Origin: an uncultured Prevotella sp. | Lineage (GTDB): Bacteria; Bacteroidota; Bacteroidia; Bacteroidales; Bacteroidaceae | Assembly: GCA_946999025.1 (NCBI GenBank) | Contig: CAMQBP010000035.1 | Coordinates: 1 to 13,150, forward strand | Direction of reading: 5' to 3' | Length of the DNA: 13,150 nt | Shown: positions 6,558-13,150 of the stretch, piece by piece | How the letters are laid out: every line of letters begins with the position of its first letter | Numbering within the stretch: the first letter of the stretch is position 1 | Made by a program: the position numbers and the translations under genes | Notes under the pieces: generated by a model | Seen by the model: the letters and a program-made list of their open reading frames with translations, nothing else | The model's database searches: none | Told to the model about the DNA's origin: nothing

Positions 6558-7895
6558 ATGTTCGAGAATTTAAGTGATAGATTAGAGAAATCCTTTAAAA
6601 TACTAAAAGGTGAAGGAAAAATTACCGAGATTAACGTTGCCGAAACGCTGAAAGACGTGCGACGCGCATTGTTGGATGCTGACGTTAACTACAAGGTAGC
6701 CAAGAGTTTCACCGACCGGGTCAAGGAGAAGGCCATGGGCATGAACGTGCTCACAGCCGTTAAACCGGGTCAGTTGATGGTGAAGATTGTGCACGACGAG
6801 CTGGCAGAACTCATGGGTGGTGAGGCTGTTGGACTACAGTTGGAATCCAAACCAGCCATCATTCTGATGTCAGGTCTGCAGGGTTCGGGTAAGACAACGT
6901 TCTCAGGAAAGCTGGCCAATCTGCTCAAGAGCAAACAACGGAAAAATCCTTTGCTGGTTGCTTGCGACGTATACCGCCCCGCTGCCATCGAACAGCTGAA
7001 GGTTGTTGGTGGTCAGGTGGGTGTTGAGGTGTACAGTGAACCCGACAACAAGGACGTGGTAGCCATTGCCAAACAAGCCATTCAGCAAGCCAAAGCCAAA
7101 GGCAATGATGTGGTAATCATCGATACGGCCGGTCGTTTGGCGGTAGATGAGGAGATGATGGATGAGATTGCTCGCCTCAAAGATGCCGTTCATCCTGACG
7201 AAACCTTGTTCGTTGTTGATGCGATGACGGGACAGGATGCCGTGAATACCGCGAAAGAATTTAATGACCGGCTCGACTTCAACGGCGTTGTACTCACCAA
7301 GTTGGATGGCGATACCCGTGGCGGTGCCGCACTTTCCATTCGTACGGTGGTGACCAAACCCATCAAGTTTGTGGGTACTGGCGAGAAGATGGAAGCCATT
7401 GACGTGTTCCATCCTTCGCGTATGGCCGACCGAATCTTAGGCATGGGCGACATCGTTTCTTTGGTAGAGCGTGCCCAGGAGCAGTTTGACGAGGAAGAAG
7501 CCAAGCGTCTGCAAAAGAAAATTCAAAAGAACAAGTTCGATTTCAATGACTTTCTCAACCAGATAGAGCAAATCAAGAAGATGGGTAACATCAAGGACTT
7601 GGCTGCCATGATACCAGGTGTGGGCAAGGCAATTAAGGACGTTGACATCGACAACGATTCGTTCAAAGGCATCGAGGCCATCATCAAGAGCATGACACCG
7701 AAAGAGCGAACGAATCCTGAAATATTGAATACCTCACGCCGTCAGCGCATTGCCAAAGGTAGTGGAACGGACATTCAGGAGGTGAATCGATTGATCAAAC
7801 AGTTCGATCAGACGCGCAAGATGATGAAGATGGTCACTGGCAACCGCATGGCAGGCATGATGAGCCGCATGAAAGGGATGCCGAAGATGAAATAA
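6558..7895 (+). CDS. ffh: Signal recognition particle protein Ffh (SRP54 GTPase)
   Basis: This 445-residue protein binds SRP RNA and signal sequences of nascent membrane proteins and delivers ribosomes to the FtsY receptor at the inner membrane, using GTP. The helical N domain spans about 1-90. The G domain shows all motifs: P-loop GLQGSGKTT at 106-114, DVYRPAA at 137-143, DTAGR at 189-193, TKLDGD at 247-252 and the GTGEK closing motif at 273-277. The M domain (about 320-445) carries the RNA-binding SRRQRIAKGSG at 393-403 and methionine-rich helices ending in MAGMMSRMKGMPKMK. Length and order are normal for bacteria. The start at 6558 gives the usual MFENLSDRL opening and is preceded by an A/T-rich leader without a Shine-Dalgarno. 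folD follows after 30 nt with no terminator between. Confidence 0.98.
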   Translation: MFENLSDRLEKSFKILKGEGKITEINVAETLKDVRRALLDADVNYKVAKSFTDRVKEKAMGMNVLTAVKPGQLMVKIVHDELAELMGGEAVGLQLESKPAIILMSGLQGSGKTTFSGKLANLLKSKQRKNPLLVACDVYRPAAIEQLKVVGGQVGVEVYSEPDNKDVVAIAKQAIQQAKAKGNDVVIIDTAGRLAVDEEMMDEIARLKDAVHPDETLFVVDAMTGQDAVNTAKEFNDRLDFNGVVLTKLDGDTRGGAALSIRTVVTKPIKFVGTGEKMEAIDVFHPSRMADRILGMGDIVSLVERAQEQFDEEEAKRLQKKIQKNKFDFNDFLNQIEQIKKMGNIKDLAAMIPGVGKAIKDVDIDNDSFKGIEAIIKSMTPKERTNPEILNTSRRQRIAKGSGTDIQEVNRLIKQFDQTRKMMKMVTGNRMAGMMSRMKGMPKMK

Positions 7896-7909
7896 CCAGT
7901 TAGAATAAA

Positions 7910-7915
7910 AGGAGG
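7910..7915 (+). promoter_or_regulatory. Strong Shine-Dalgarno of folD
   Basis: AGGAGG ends 10 nt before the folD ATG. Such a full match to the 16S rRNA 3' end is uncommon in Bacteroidetes, and it supports the start at 7926. Confidence 0.7.
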
Positions 7916-7925
7916 AAAAACAAAA

Positions 7926-8804
7926 ATGCAACTCATAGACGGTAAGGCTACGGCCGCTGCTATCAAAGCAGAAATAGCTGAAGAAGTGAAAACAATGGTC
8001 GCCCAGGGCGGCAAACAGCCTCACTTGGCTGCTGTGCTGGTGGGACACGATGGCGGCAGTGAAACGTATGTTAAGAATAAGGTGAAGGCTTGCGAGCAAT
8101 GCGGATTCAAGTCATCCTTGATTCGATTCGAGGACGATGTCACCGAAGAAGAACTTTTACAGTGTGTAGACAAACTGAACAAAGACGAAGATGTAGATGG
8201 TTTTATCGTGCAGTTGCCACTGCCCGAGCACATCGATGAGCAGAAAATCATCATGGCTGTCGACTACAAAAAAGACGTAGATGGATTTCATCCCATCAAC
8301 GTGGGACGCATGTCGATAGGACTTCCGTGTTTCATCTCGGCCACACCACTGGGCATTCTCACCCTGTTGCAGTATTACGGCATTGAGATGACTGGTAAGA
8401 AATGTGTCGTTCTGGGGCGAAGCAACATCGTAGGCAAGCCTATAGCACAGCTCATGATGCAAAAACAGTATGGCGATGCCACGGTGACGATATGCCACAG
8501 CAGTTCTAAGGGCTTGAAAGATGAGTGCCGACAGGCCGATATCATCATCGCAGCCGTTGGCAAACCTGACTTTGTTCGGGCCGATATGGTGAAAGAGGGG
8601 GCGGTAGTGATTGACGTGGGAACCACGCGCGTGCCCGACGCATCGCGTAAGAGTGGATTCCGACTCAATGGCGATGTGAAGTTTGATGAGGTGTCGCCAA
8701 AGTGCAGTTACATCACACCTGTACCTGGTGGAGTTGGCCCCATGACGATATGCTCGCTGATGAAGAATACGTTGGCGGCGGCAAAAAAGGAATATTACAA
8801 ATGA
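7926..8804 (+). CDS. folD: Bifunctional methylenetetrahydrofolate dehydrogenase/methenyltetrahydrofolate cyclohydrolase FolD
   Basis: FolD interconverts 5,10-methylene-, 5,10-methenyl- and 10-formyl-tetrahydrofolate in the cytoplasm, supplying one-carbon units for purines and formyl-methionine. At 292 residues it is of normal length. The substrate site motif YVKNK is at 48-52, with K52 in the position of the catalytic lysine. QLPLP is at 96-100, KDVDGFHPINVGR at 116-128, and the dinucleotide-binding GRSNIVGKP at 164-172. DVG is at 230-232 and TPVPGGVGPMT at 264-274. The segment usually written PCTPxG reads SATPLG here, which I recall as normal in Bacteroidetes homologues. The stop overlaps the start of the next gene by ATGA, suggesting translational coupling. 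Confidence 0.97.
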   Translation: MQLIDGKATAAAIKAEIAEEVKTMVAQGGKQPHLAAVLVGHDGGSETYVKNKVKACEQCGFKSSLIRFEDDVTEEELLQCVDKLNKDEDVDGFIVQLPLPEHIDEQKIIMAVDYKKDVDGFHPINVGRMSIGLPCFISATPLGILTLLQYYGIEMTGKKCVVLGRSNIVGKPIAQLMMQKQYGDATVTICHSSSKGLKDECRQADIIIAAVGKPDFVRADMVKEGAVVIDVGTTRVPDASRKSGFRLNGDVKFDEVSPKCSYITPVPGGVGPMTICSLMKNTLAAAKKEYYK

Positions 8805-8980
8805 CAGCAGAAGAATTCTATCAGCAAGGTAACCGCTACCGGCAGCAGGAAAACTGGCAGATGGCACTGAATTGCTATCTGGAGGCCATCGAGTTGGATC
8901 CCCAGTCGCCTGCAGTGGCAGCCAAACAAATGGTAGAAGACATTCTGGGCTTTTACAATAAGGATGCATACAATCCTTAA
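8801..8980 (+). CDS. Small single-TPR protein (59 residues)
   Basis: The ATG at 8801 overlaps the folD stop (ATGA), and a weak AAGGA lies about ten bases upstream. The frame is open further 5', but only through folD in another frame, so 8801 is the sensible start. Residues of about 4-37 form one tetratricopeptide helix pair, with the typical G-N-x-Y and A-L-x-x-Y-x-x-A-I-x-L-D-P spacing (ALNCYLEAIELDP), followed by a third helix (AVAAKQMVEDILGFYN). It has no signal peptide, membrane segment or catalytic motif. A single TPR unit cannot form a superhelix alone, so it likely dimerises or docks on a partner. Its place directly before the oxidoreductase subunits suggests an assembly or accessory role, but this is inference from position only. 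Confidence 0.82.
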   Translation: MTAEEFYQQGNRYRQQENWQMALNCYLEAIELDPQSPAVAAKQMVEDILGFYNKDAYNP

Positions 8981-8999
8981 ACAACTAAAACATTATACA

Positions 9000-9233
9000 A
9001 TGAGCAAGATGAAAGGAGCCATAGTTGTGAATACCGATCGTTGCAAGGGATGTTCACTCTGCGTGGTGGCATGTCCGCAAAAGGTAATCGAATTGGCTCA
9101 GAAACAAGTGAACACGCACGGATACAGATATGCGCAGGCCGTGAATCCAGATGATTGTGTGGGTTGTGCGGCATGTGGCATCGTTTGTCCGGATGGATGT
9201 ATAACCGTTTATAGAAAACGCGTGGAGGCGTAA
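9000..9233 (+). CDS. 2[4Fe-4S] ferredoxin-like (delta) subunit of 2-oxoacid:ferredoxin oxidoreductase
   Basis: This 77-residue electron-transfer subunit carries two CxxCxxCxxxCP cluster motifs: C15, C18, C21 and C25, then C53, C56, C59 and C63. These bind two [4Fe-4S] clusters that pass electrons from the TPP-bound intermediate in the beta subunit to external ferredoxin. I chose the ATG at 9000 because it gives the usual short MSKMKG lead before the first cluster. An in-frame ATG at 8964 would add 12 residues and overlap the TPR gene; another ATG at 9009 is also possible. The spacing is 19 nt after the TPR gene and 4 nt before the alpha-subunit gene. No Shine-Dalgarno is visible before it, unlike the three subunit genes that follow. 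Confidence 0.92.
   Translation: MSKMKGAIVVNTDRCKGCSLCVVACPQKVIELAQKQVNTHGYRYAQAVNPDDCVGCAACGIVCPDGCITVYRKRVEA
9224..9228 (+). promoter_or_regulatory. Shine-Dalgarno of the alpha-subunit gene
   Basis: GGAGG lies inside the last codons of the ferredoxin-like gene and ends 9 nt before the ATG at 9238, which supports that start. Confidence 0.6.
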
Positions 9234-9237
9234 CAAG

Positions 9238-10320
9238 ATGGCAGCAGAACAAGAAATAATGTTGATGAAAGGGAACGAGGCTATTGCCAACGCAGCGATT
9301 CGCTGTGGTGCTGATGGCTATTTCGGCTATCCCATTACTCCCCAGAGCGAAATCATTGAGACGCTGGCAGTTCTCAAACCGTGGGAAACCACGGGAATGG
9401 TGGTGCTGCAAGCCGAGAGTGAAGTGGCGTCTATCAATATGGTTTATGGTGGCGCAGGTGCTGGAAAACGCGTGTTGACGAGCTCTTCGTCGCCAGGAAT
9501 AGCGCTGATGCAGGAGGGTATCTCCTACATGGCGGGCGCCGAACTGCCTGGTGTGTTCGTCAATGTGCAACGAGGTGGTCCCGGATTGGGAACCATTCAG
9601 CCTTCGCAGAGTGACTATTTTCAGGCAACAAGAGGTGGAGGAAACGGTGATTATCATGTCATCGTGTTGGCTCCTAACTCTGTTCAGGAGATGGCAGACT
9701 TTGTTGATTTGGCTTTCGAGTTGGCATTCAGGTACCGCAACCCGGCCATGATTCTGAGCGATGGCGTGATAGGACAGATGATGGAAAAGGTGGTTCTACC
9801 TCCATTCAAGCCTCGTCGTACCGAAGAGGAGATTAAGAAAGAATGCCCATGGGCTACGGTTGGACGGACAAAGAATCGCAAACCGAACATCATTACTTCG
9901 TTGGAACTCAAATCAGAAGTGATGGAAGAGCGTAACTTACATCTCCAAGAGAAGTACAACACCATTCAGGAGAAGGAAGTAAGATATGAAACACAGCAGA
10001 TGGAAGACGCCGATTATATCATCGTAGCCTTTGGTAGTGCGGCTCGAATAGCTGAAAAAGCACTTGAATTGGCACGTGAAGAAGGGTTGAAGGTCGGCCT
10101 GTTCCGCCCGATAACCTTGTGGCCATTCCCTCAAAAAGAACTCGCTGAGGCTGCTCAAGGCAAAAAGGGTGTGCTGGTAGCAGAGATTAATGCAGGACAA
10201 ATGGTGCAGGATGTGCGGTTAGCCATCAACAACATTGTCAAAGTAGAACATTTCGGACGTCTCGGTGGTATCGTCCCTGAACCGGAAGAGATCGTCAAAG
10301 CATTGAAGGAGGAACTGTAG
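9238..10320 (+). CDS. vorB: 2-oxoacid:ferredoxin oxidoreductase alpha subunit (VorB-like)
   Basis: This 360-residue subunit carries the pyrimidine-binding half of the thiamine pyrophosphate site. The N-terminal domain (about 8-185) has the hallmark YPITP at 31-35, the AESE segment at 59-62 whose glutamates are candidates for TPP activation, TSSSSPG at 81-87, and GGPGLGTIQPSQSDYF at 113-128. A linker rich in charged residues (about 190-245) leads to the transketolase C-terminal-like domain, with IIVAFGSAARIAEKAL at 251-266 and GLFRPITLWPFP at 287-298. The enzyme decarboxylates a 2-oxoacid with CoA to an acyl-CoA and reduces ferredoxin, or runs in reverse as a carboxylase. The PGLGxxQPSQSD form resembles proteins annotated as VorB (2-oxoisovalerate), but a 2-oxoglutarate substrate cannot be excluded, so the symbol is tentative. 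Confidence 0.88.
   Translation: MAAEQEIMLMKGNEAIANAAIRCGADGYFGYPITPQSEIIETLAVLKPWETTGMVVLQAESEVASINMVYGGAGAGKRVLTSSSSPGIALMQEGISYMAGAELPGVFVNVQRGGPGLGTIQPSQSDYFQATRGGGNGDYHVIVLAPNSVQEMADFVDLAFELAFRYRNPAMILSDGVIGQMMEKVVLPPFKPRRTEEEIKKECPWATVGRTKNRKPNIITSLELKSEVMEERNLHLQEKYNTIQEKEVRYETQQMEDADYIIVAFGSAARIAEKALELAREEGLKVGLFRPITLWPFPQKELAEAAQGKKGVLVAEINAGQMVQDVRLAINNIVKVEHFGRLGGIVPEPEEIVKALKEEL
10307..10312 (+). promoter_or_regulatory. Shine-Dalgarno of the beta-subunit gene
   Basis: AGGAGG lies within the last codons of the alpha gene, 9 nt before the ATG at 10322. The two genes are separated by one base, so the site also fits translational coupling. Confidence 0.65.
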
Positions 10321-10321
10321 A

Positions 10322-11089
10322 ATGAACAATGATATCATATCTCCCGAGAACCTGGTTTATGCCAAACCAGAACTGATGAACGATACAACCATGCACTATT
10401 GTCCTGGTTGTTCGCACGGTGTTGTGCATAAATTGGTGGCCGAAGTCATTGCAGAAATGCAGATGGAGGAAAAGACTGTCGGCGTATGTCCAGTAGGTTG
10501 TTCGGTTTTCGCTTATCGTTATCTGGACATAGACTGGCAAGAAGCACCACATGGACGTGCTCCTGCGTTGGCAACGGCTGTTAAACGGCTGTGGCCCGAC
10601 CGCTTGGTTTTCACCTATCAGGGTGATGGTGACCTGGCATGTATAGGCACTGCCGAGACGATTCATGCATTAAATAGAGGTGAAAACATCGTCATTATAT
10701 TCATTAATAACGCCATCTATGGCATGACCGGTGGGCAAATGGCACCGACAACGCTTTTGGGTCAGAAGACCAGCACGTGTCCTTATGGCCGCGATCCCAA
10801 GCTACATGGCTATCCACTCAATATCACAGAGTTGGCTTCTAAGTTGGAAGGAACCTGCTATGTCACACGACAGAGTGTAGATACCGTAGCTTCCATCCGC
10901 CAAGCGAAGAAGGCTATCAAGAAAGCTTTCACTGCTTCGATGGAGGGAAAAGGGTCATCGCTCGTTGAAATGGTTAGCACATGCAACAGCGGATGGAAGG
11001 TTTCACCCGTCAAAGCCAATGAGTGGATGCGCGAAAACATGTTCGATAAATATCCAAAGGGCGACCTGAAAGACAATACAGGCCTATAA
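10322..11089 (+). CDS. 2-oxoacid:ferredoxin oxidoreductase beta subunit (TPP-binding)
   Basis: This 255-residue subunit holds the diphosphate and Mg2+ half of the thiamine pyrophosphate site. The TPP signature GDGD is at 101-104 and ends in INNAIYGMTGGQMAPTT at 128-144, the form typical of this enzyme family. C27 and C30 in YCPGCSHG, together with C56 and C60 in VCPVGC and the later C153 and C212, include the ligands expected for the proximal [4Fe-4S] cluster of beta subunits; which of them bind it is not certain. HGRAPALATAVK at 77-88 is the conserved helix before the TPP motif. The substrate-specificity question is the same as for the alpha subunit. The gene begins one base after the alpha stop, and the gamma gene starts 21 nt after its own stop. 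Confidence 0.93.
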   Translation: MNNDIISPENLVYAKPELMNDTTMHYCPGCSHGVVHKLVAEVIAEMQMEEKTVGVCPVGCSVFAYRYLDIDWQEAPHGRAPALATAVKRLWPDRLVFTYQGDGDLACIGTAETIHALNRGENIVIIFINNAIYGMTGGQMAPTTLLGQKTSTCPYGRDPKLHGYPLNITELASKLEGTCYVTRQSVDTVASIRQAKKAIKKAFTASMEGKGSSLVEMVSTCNSGWKVSPVKANEWMRENMFDKYPKGDLKDNTGL

Positions 11090-11095
11090 CCAAAC

Positions 11096-11101
11096 AGGAG
11101 G
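11096..11101 (+). promoter_or_regulatory. Shine-Dalgarno of the gamma-subunit gene
   Basis: AGGAGG ends 9 nt before the ATG at 11111 and lies between the genes, so it was not fixed by upstream coding sequence. Confidence 0.7.
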
Positions 11102-11110
11102 AAACAACGT

Positions 11111-11653
11111 ATGAAGACAGAAATTATCATATCGGGCTTTGGCGGTCAGGGCGTACTTTCTATGGGTAAGATCCTGGCTTATTCGGGCTTGATGGAAGAA
11201 AAAGAGGTGACATGGATGCCTGCTTACGGACCAGAGCAACGTGGTGGAACGGCCAATGTGACGGTCATTGTGAGCGACGAGCGCATTTCATCGCCCATAT
11301 TAAGTAAATATGACGTAGCAATTGTGCTCAACCAGCCTTCGTTAGACAAGTTTCAACCGAAGATAAAGCCTGGAGGCATCTTGATATACGATGGTAATGG
11401 CATCGTCAATCCACCCTCAAGGACGGATATACAGGTATATCGTATCGATGCAATGGAACAGGCTGCCGAGATGAAGAACGCCAAAGTGTTCAACATGATC
11501 GTGCTGGGTGGACTCTTGAAAGTAAGTCCCGTGGTCAGTACTGATGGCCTACAAAAGGCTCTCTACAAGTCTTTACCCGAGCGACATCATCACATGATTC
11601 CGCTCAACATGCAGGCTGTTGACATAGGAATGAAACTCATTACTAAACAATGA
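11111..11653 (+). CDS. 2-oxoacid:ferredoxin oxidoreductase gamma subunit
   Basis: This 180-residue protein has the gamma-subunit fold that binds the CoA moiety and completes the active site of the complex. It opens directly with the family signature GFGGQGV at 9-15 and continues with MPAYGPEQRGGTANVTV at 36-52, then FNMIVLGGLL at 127-136. Length is usual for a free-standing gamma subunit. In some relatives this domain is fused to the alpha subunit; here it is separate, giving the four-gene delta-alpha-beta-gamma order. It is the last gene of the run, and a terminator follows after 34 nt. Confidence 0.93.
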   Translation: MKTEIIISGFGGQGVLSMGKILAYSGLMEEKEVTWMPAYGPEQRGGTANVTVIVSDERISSPILSKYDVAIVLNQPSLDKFQPKIKPGGILIYDGNGIVNPPSRTDIQVYRIDAMEQAAEMKNAKVFNMIVLGGLLKVSPVVSTDGLQKALYKSLPERHHHMIPLNMQAVDIGMKLITKQ

Positions 11654-11687
11654 TAACTTGATTTTTATAACTCTCTAATTTTTTTTC

Positions 11688-11722
11688 AGAGCTGGTCGTA
11701 GTGATTACGGTCAGCTCTTTTT
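11688..11722 (+). terminator. Intrinsic terminator after the oxidoreductase operon
   Basis: AGAGCTG (11688-11694) pairs with CAGCTCT (11712-11718). Inside, CGTA and TACG form a second short stem across a GT/GT internal loop. TTTT completes a five-T run. An eight-T run lies just 5' of the stem, so the structure is not a symmetrical bidirectional terminator. Confidence 0.82.
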
Positions 11723-11932
11723 ACTTCTTCTGTTTCAATACATTTGCATCATCAGCATCATACTATTAGACTAAAAATGTAAAAAAAAGACTGCAATTTC
11801 CAAATATAAATCAAGTAAATGCTATAAAATGTCAAAATTATTCGCATTTCTTTGGTAGTTATTGTTTTTTTCTTTTACTTTGTCAATACAAATAGGAAAC
11901 AAAAACATTATAATTGATTAAATTTAAGGAAA
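11723..11932 (+). promoter_or_regulatory. A/T-rich intergenic region with the ompA promoter
   Basis: TTTG at 11851-11854 and TTACTTTG at 11875-11882 are spaced by 20 nt and resemble the Bacteroidetes -33 and -7 elements (one mismatch in the -7). Transcription would begin near 11889, about 45 nt before the start codon, and the leader is A-rich, as is common for abundant Bacteroidetes proteins. A second exact TAnnTTTG (TACATTTG, 11739-11746) has no good -33 partner and overlaps the region just past the terminator. Nothing else was recognised here. Confidence 0.55.
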
Positions 11933-13084
11933 ATGAAAAAATTAGGATTACTTTTAACCGCAGCTGCTATGGCGGTATCTGTTTCAGCGCAGACTGTAAC
12001 AGAAAGCAAGACATTTGACAATTTCTATATTGGTATAAATGGTGGTGCAGCAACTAAGACAACAGGTAATAGCTGGATGAAGAACTTGAATCCCAATGCA
12101 GGTCTTCGCATTGGTCGCAATTTTACTCCAGTTTTTGGTATGGCTGCAGAGAGCAATGCTTACTTCTCTAACAAGCCTTACGAATCCACAGGCACGGCTG
12201 TACGCTCGCTTAACACCAGCTTGTTGGGTACTGTAAACCTCAGTAATTGGTTTGGTGGATATCCTGGTGAGCCTCGTTCGTTCGAGTTGGTTGGTTTGTA
12301 TGGATTCGGTTGGGGGCACTTGTTTGGCAACACCGACGCTTACAAAAAGATGAATCATGACAACCTGATTTCCAAAGCAGCCGTTGATTTCGTGTTCAAC
12401 TTGGGCACTGAGAAGGCATGGCAGTTCTATGTAGAACCAGCTATTGTATGGGCTTTGAACGGTGATGGTACACAACCTATCGAGTACAACATCAACAAGT
12501 CATCAGTACAGTTGAACGCTGGTTTCGTTTACAAGTTCAAAAACTCTAACGGAACCAATAACTTCACCATCGCACAGCTTCGCGATCAGGCCGAAATTGA
12601 TGGTTTGAATGCACAAATCAACAGCCTTCGTAGCGACTTGAATGGTAAGGATGCACAACTTTCTAACAAGGATCGTCAGATTTCTGATCTTCAGAAAGCC
12701 CTGAATGAGTGCAAAAACAAGAAGCCGGTATATGTGAAGCCAGCCACGGCAACCAACCTGCAACCAACGGTTCTCTTCCGTGTTGGTCAGAGCGTTGTAG
12801 ACCGTTCTCAGATGCCAAACGTTGAGATGATTGCCAAATACATGAAGAATCATAGGGATGCCAAGATTACCATCAAGGGTTATGCTTCACCGGAAGGTCC
12901 TGCAGAGCTGAACCAACGTCTGTCAGAGAACCGTGCTAAGAATGTCAAGAACTTGCTCGTAGACAAGTATAAGATTGCTCCTAACCGCTTGACAACCATC
13001 GGTATGGGTGTGACAGACAAGCTGTTCAAGGAATATGACTTCAACCGTGTGGCTACTTTCAATGACGATACAAGCGTTGAATAA
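11933..13084 (+). CDS. OmpA-family outer membrane protein
   Basis: This 383-residue protein anchors the outer membrane to peptidoglycan. The signal peptide has KK, a hydrophobic core and VSA at 17-19, with cleavage expected before Q20. Residues of about 28-203 alternate polar and hydrophobic/aromatic residues, and paired glycines (YIGINGGAA, GLYGFGWGHL, FYVEPAIVWAL) fit an eight-stranded barrel ending near FVYKFKN. A coiled coil follows (about 214-262, LRDQ...LNAQINSLRSDL...). C260 is the only cysteine in the mature protein. The OmpA C-terminal domain (about 275-370) has VLFRVGQSVVD, GYASPEG at 316-322 and the peptidoglycan-binding helix NQRLSENRAKNV at 327-338, then NRLTTIGMG. The architecture matches the major OmpA-like proteins of Porphyromonas gingivalis (Pgm6/Pgm7). 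The gene is monocistronic as far as the window shows, with its own promoter. Confidence 0.92.
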   Translation: MKKLGLLLTAAAMAVSVSAQTVTESKTFDNFYIGINGGAATKTTGNSWMKNLNPNAGLRIGRNFTPVFGMAAESNAYFSNKPYESTGTAVRSLNTSLLGTVNLSNWFGGYPGEPRSFELVGLYGFGWGHLFGNTDAYKKMNHDNLISKAAVDFVFNLGTEKAWQFYVEPAIVWALNGDGTQPIEYNINKSSVQLNAGFVYKFKNSNGTNNFTIAQLRDQAEIDGLNAQINSLRSDLNGKDAQLSNKDRQISDLQKALNECKNKKPVYVKPATATNLQPTVLFRVGQSVVDRSQMPNVEMIAKYMKNHRDAKITIKGYASPEGPAELNQRLSENRAKNVKNLLVDKYKIAPNRLTTIGMGVTDKLFKEYDFNRVATFNDDTSVE

Positions 13085-13150
13085 GCAACCACAAGATTTA
13101 AGGCTGGTTCTATAAATTACCACCGCATATAGTCATTAAAATTTTATGAA
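13085..13150 (+). other. Trailing sequence after the OmpA gene
   Basis: No hairpin with a T-tract is seen in these 66 nt. An ATG at 13146-13148 after an A/T-rich stretch could be the start of a further gene, but only five bases of it are present. A neighbouring second OmpA gene would match the tandem pair in Porphyromonas, which is a guess. Confidence 0.25.

Noticed and set aside
8702..8800. Extended N-terminus of the TPR protein
   Set aside because: The extension reads out of frame through the conserved end of folD (TPVPGGVGPMT) and is tryptophan- and histidine-rich nonsense; the ATGA overlap at 8801 is the natural start.
8157..8984. A 275-codon frame on the minus strand
   Set aside because: It lies antisense to folD and the TPR gene, both of which have clear domain matches; its translation shows no known motif and is typical of a shadow frame.
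8964..8999. Upstream start for the ferredoxin-like gene
   Set aside because: It would overlap the TPR gene and add 12 residues not typical of the family; the ATG at 9000 gives the usual short lead before the first cluster motif.
1..13150. Insertion sequence, prophage or other mobile element
   Set aside because: No transposase, integrase, terminal inverted repeats or target-site duplications were seen, and all genes are chromosomal-type and co-directional.

Overview
The window reads as a chromosomal segment of an anaerobic member of the Bacteroidales, most likely Prevotella or a close relative. The evidence is promoters of the Bacteroidetes type (TTG, about 19 nt, TAnnTTTG), starts mostly preceded by A/T-rich leaders without a Shine-Dalgarno, an OmpA-family porin with a periplasmic coiled coil, a HEAT/DUF1080 fusion, and a ferredoxin-linked 2-oxoacid oxidoreductase. 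All genes lie on the + strand. No mobile element, CRISPR array, tRNA or rRNA is visible. The genus is inferred from recalled protein similarity, not from a search.

Left part (1-1216): the 3' end of an EamA/DMT-type membrane transporter, then, 10 nt later, an endonuclease/exonuclease/phosphatase-fold hydrolase. A hairpin with a T-rich tail ends this unit.

Sugar-modification unit (1245-6008): a good Bacteroidetes promoter, a Tat-exported Gfo/Idh/MocA oxidoreductase, a 1087-residue secreted protein with a long HEAT-like helical array and two C-terminal DUF1080 (3-keto-disaccharide hydrolase-type) domains, and a strong intrinsic terminator. It is a self-contained two-gene operon. The pairing suggests cell-envelope oxidation of a glycoside at C3 followed by cleavage of the 3-keto sugar. 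This is the most interesting system in the window.

Intergenic region (5940-6557): the terminator, a four-copy 22-bp tandem repeat with an internal dyad, a promoter, and a leader of roughly 215 nt.

Central housekeeping and energy operon (6558-11722): ffh (SRP GTPase), folD (one-carbon folate enzyme), a 59-residue TPR protein, and a four-subunit 2-oxoacid:ferredoxin oxidoreductase (ferredoxin-like, alpha, beta and gamma subunits), closed by an intrinsic terminator. Spacing is very tight. Four of the genes have a GGAGG or AGGAGG Shine-Dalgarno, which stands out against the other genes here.

Right part (11723-13150): an A/T-rich intergenic stretch with a promoter, a complete OmpA-family outer membrane protein with one conserved-looking cysteine after its coiled coil, and 66 nt of trailing sequence that may lead into another gene.
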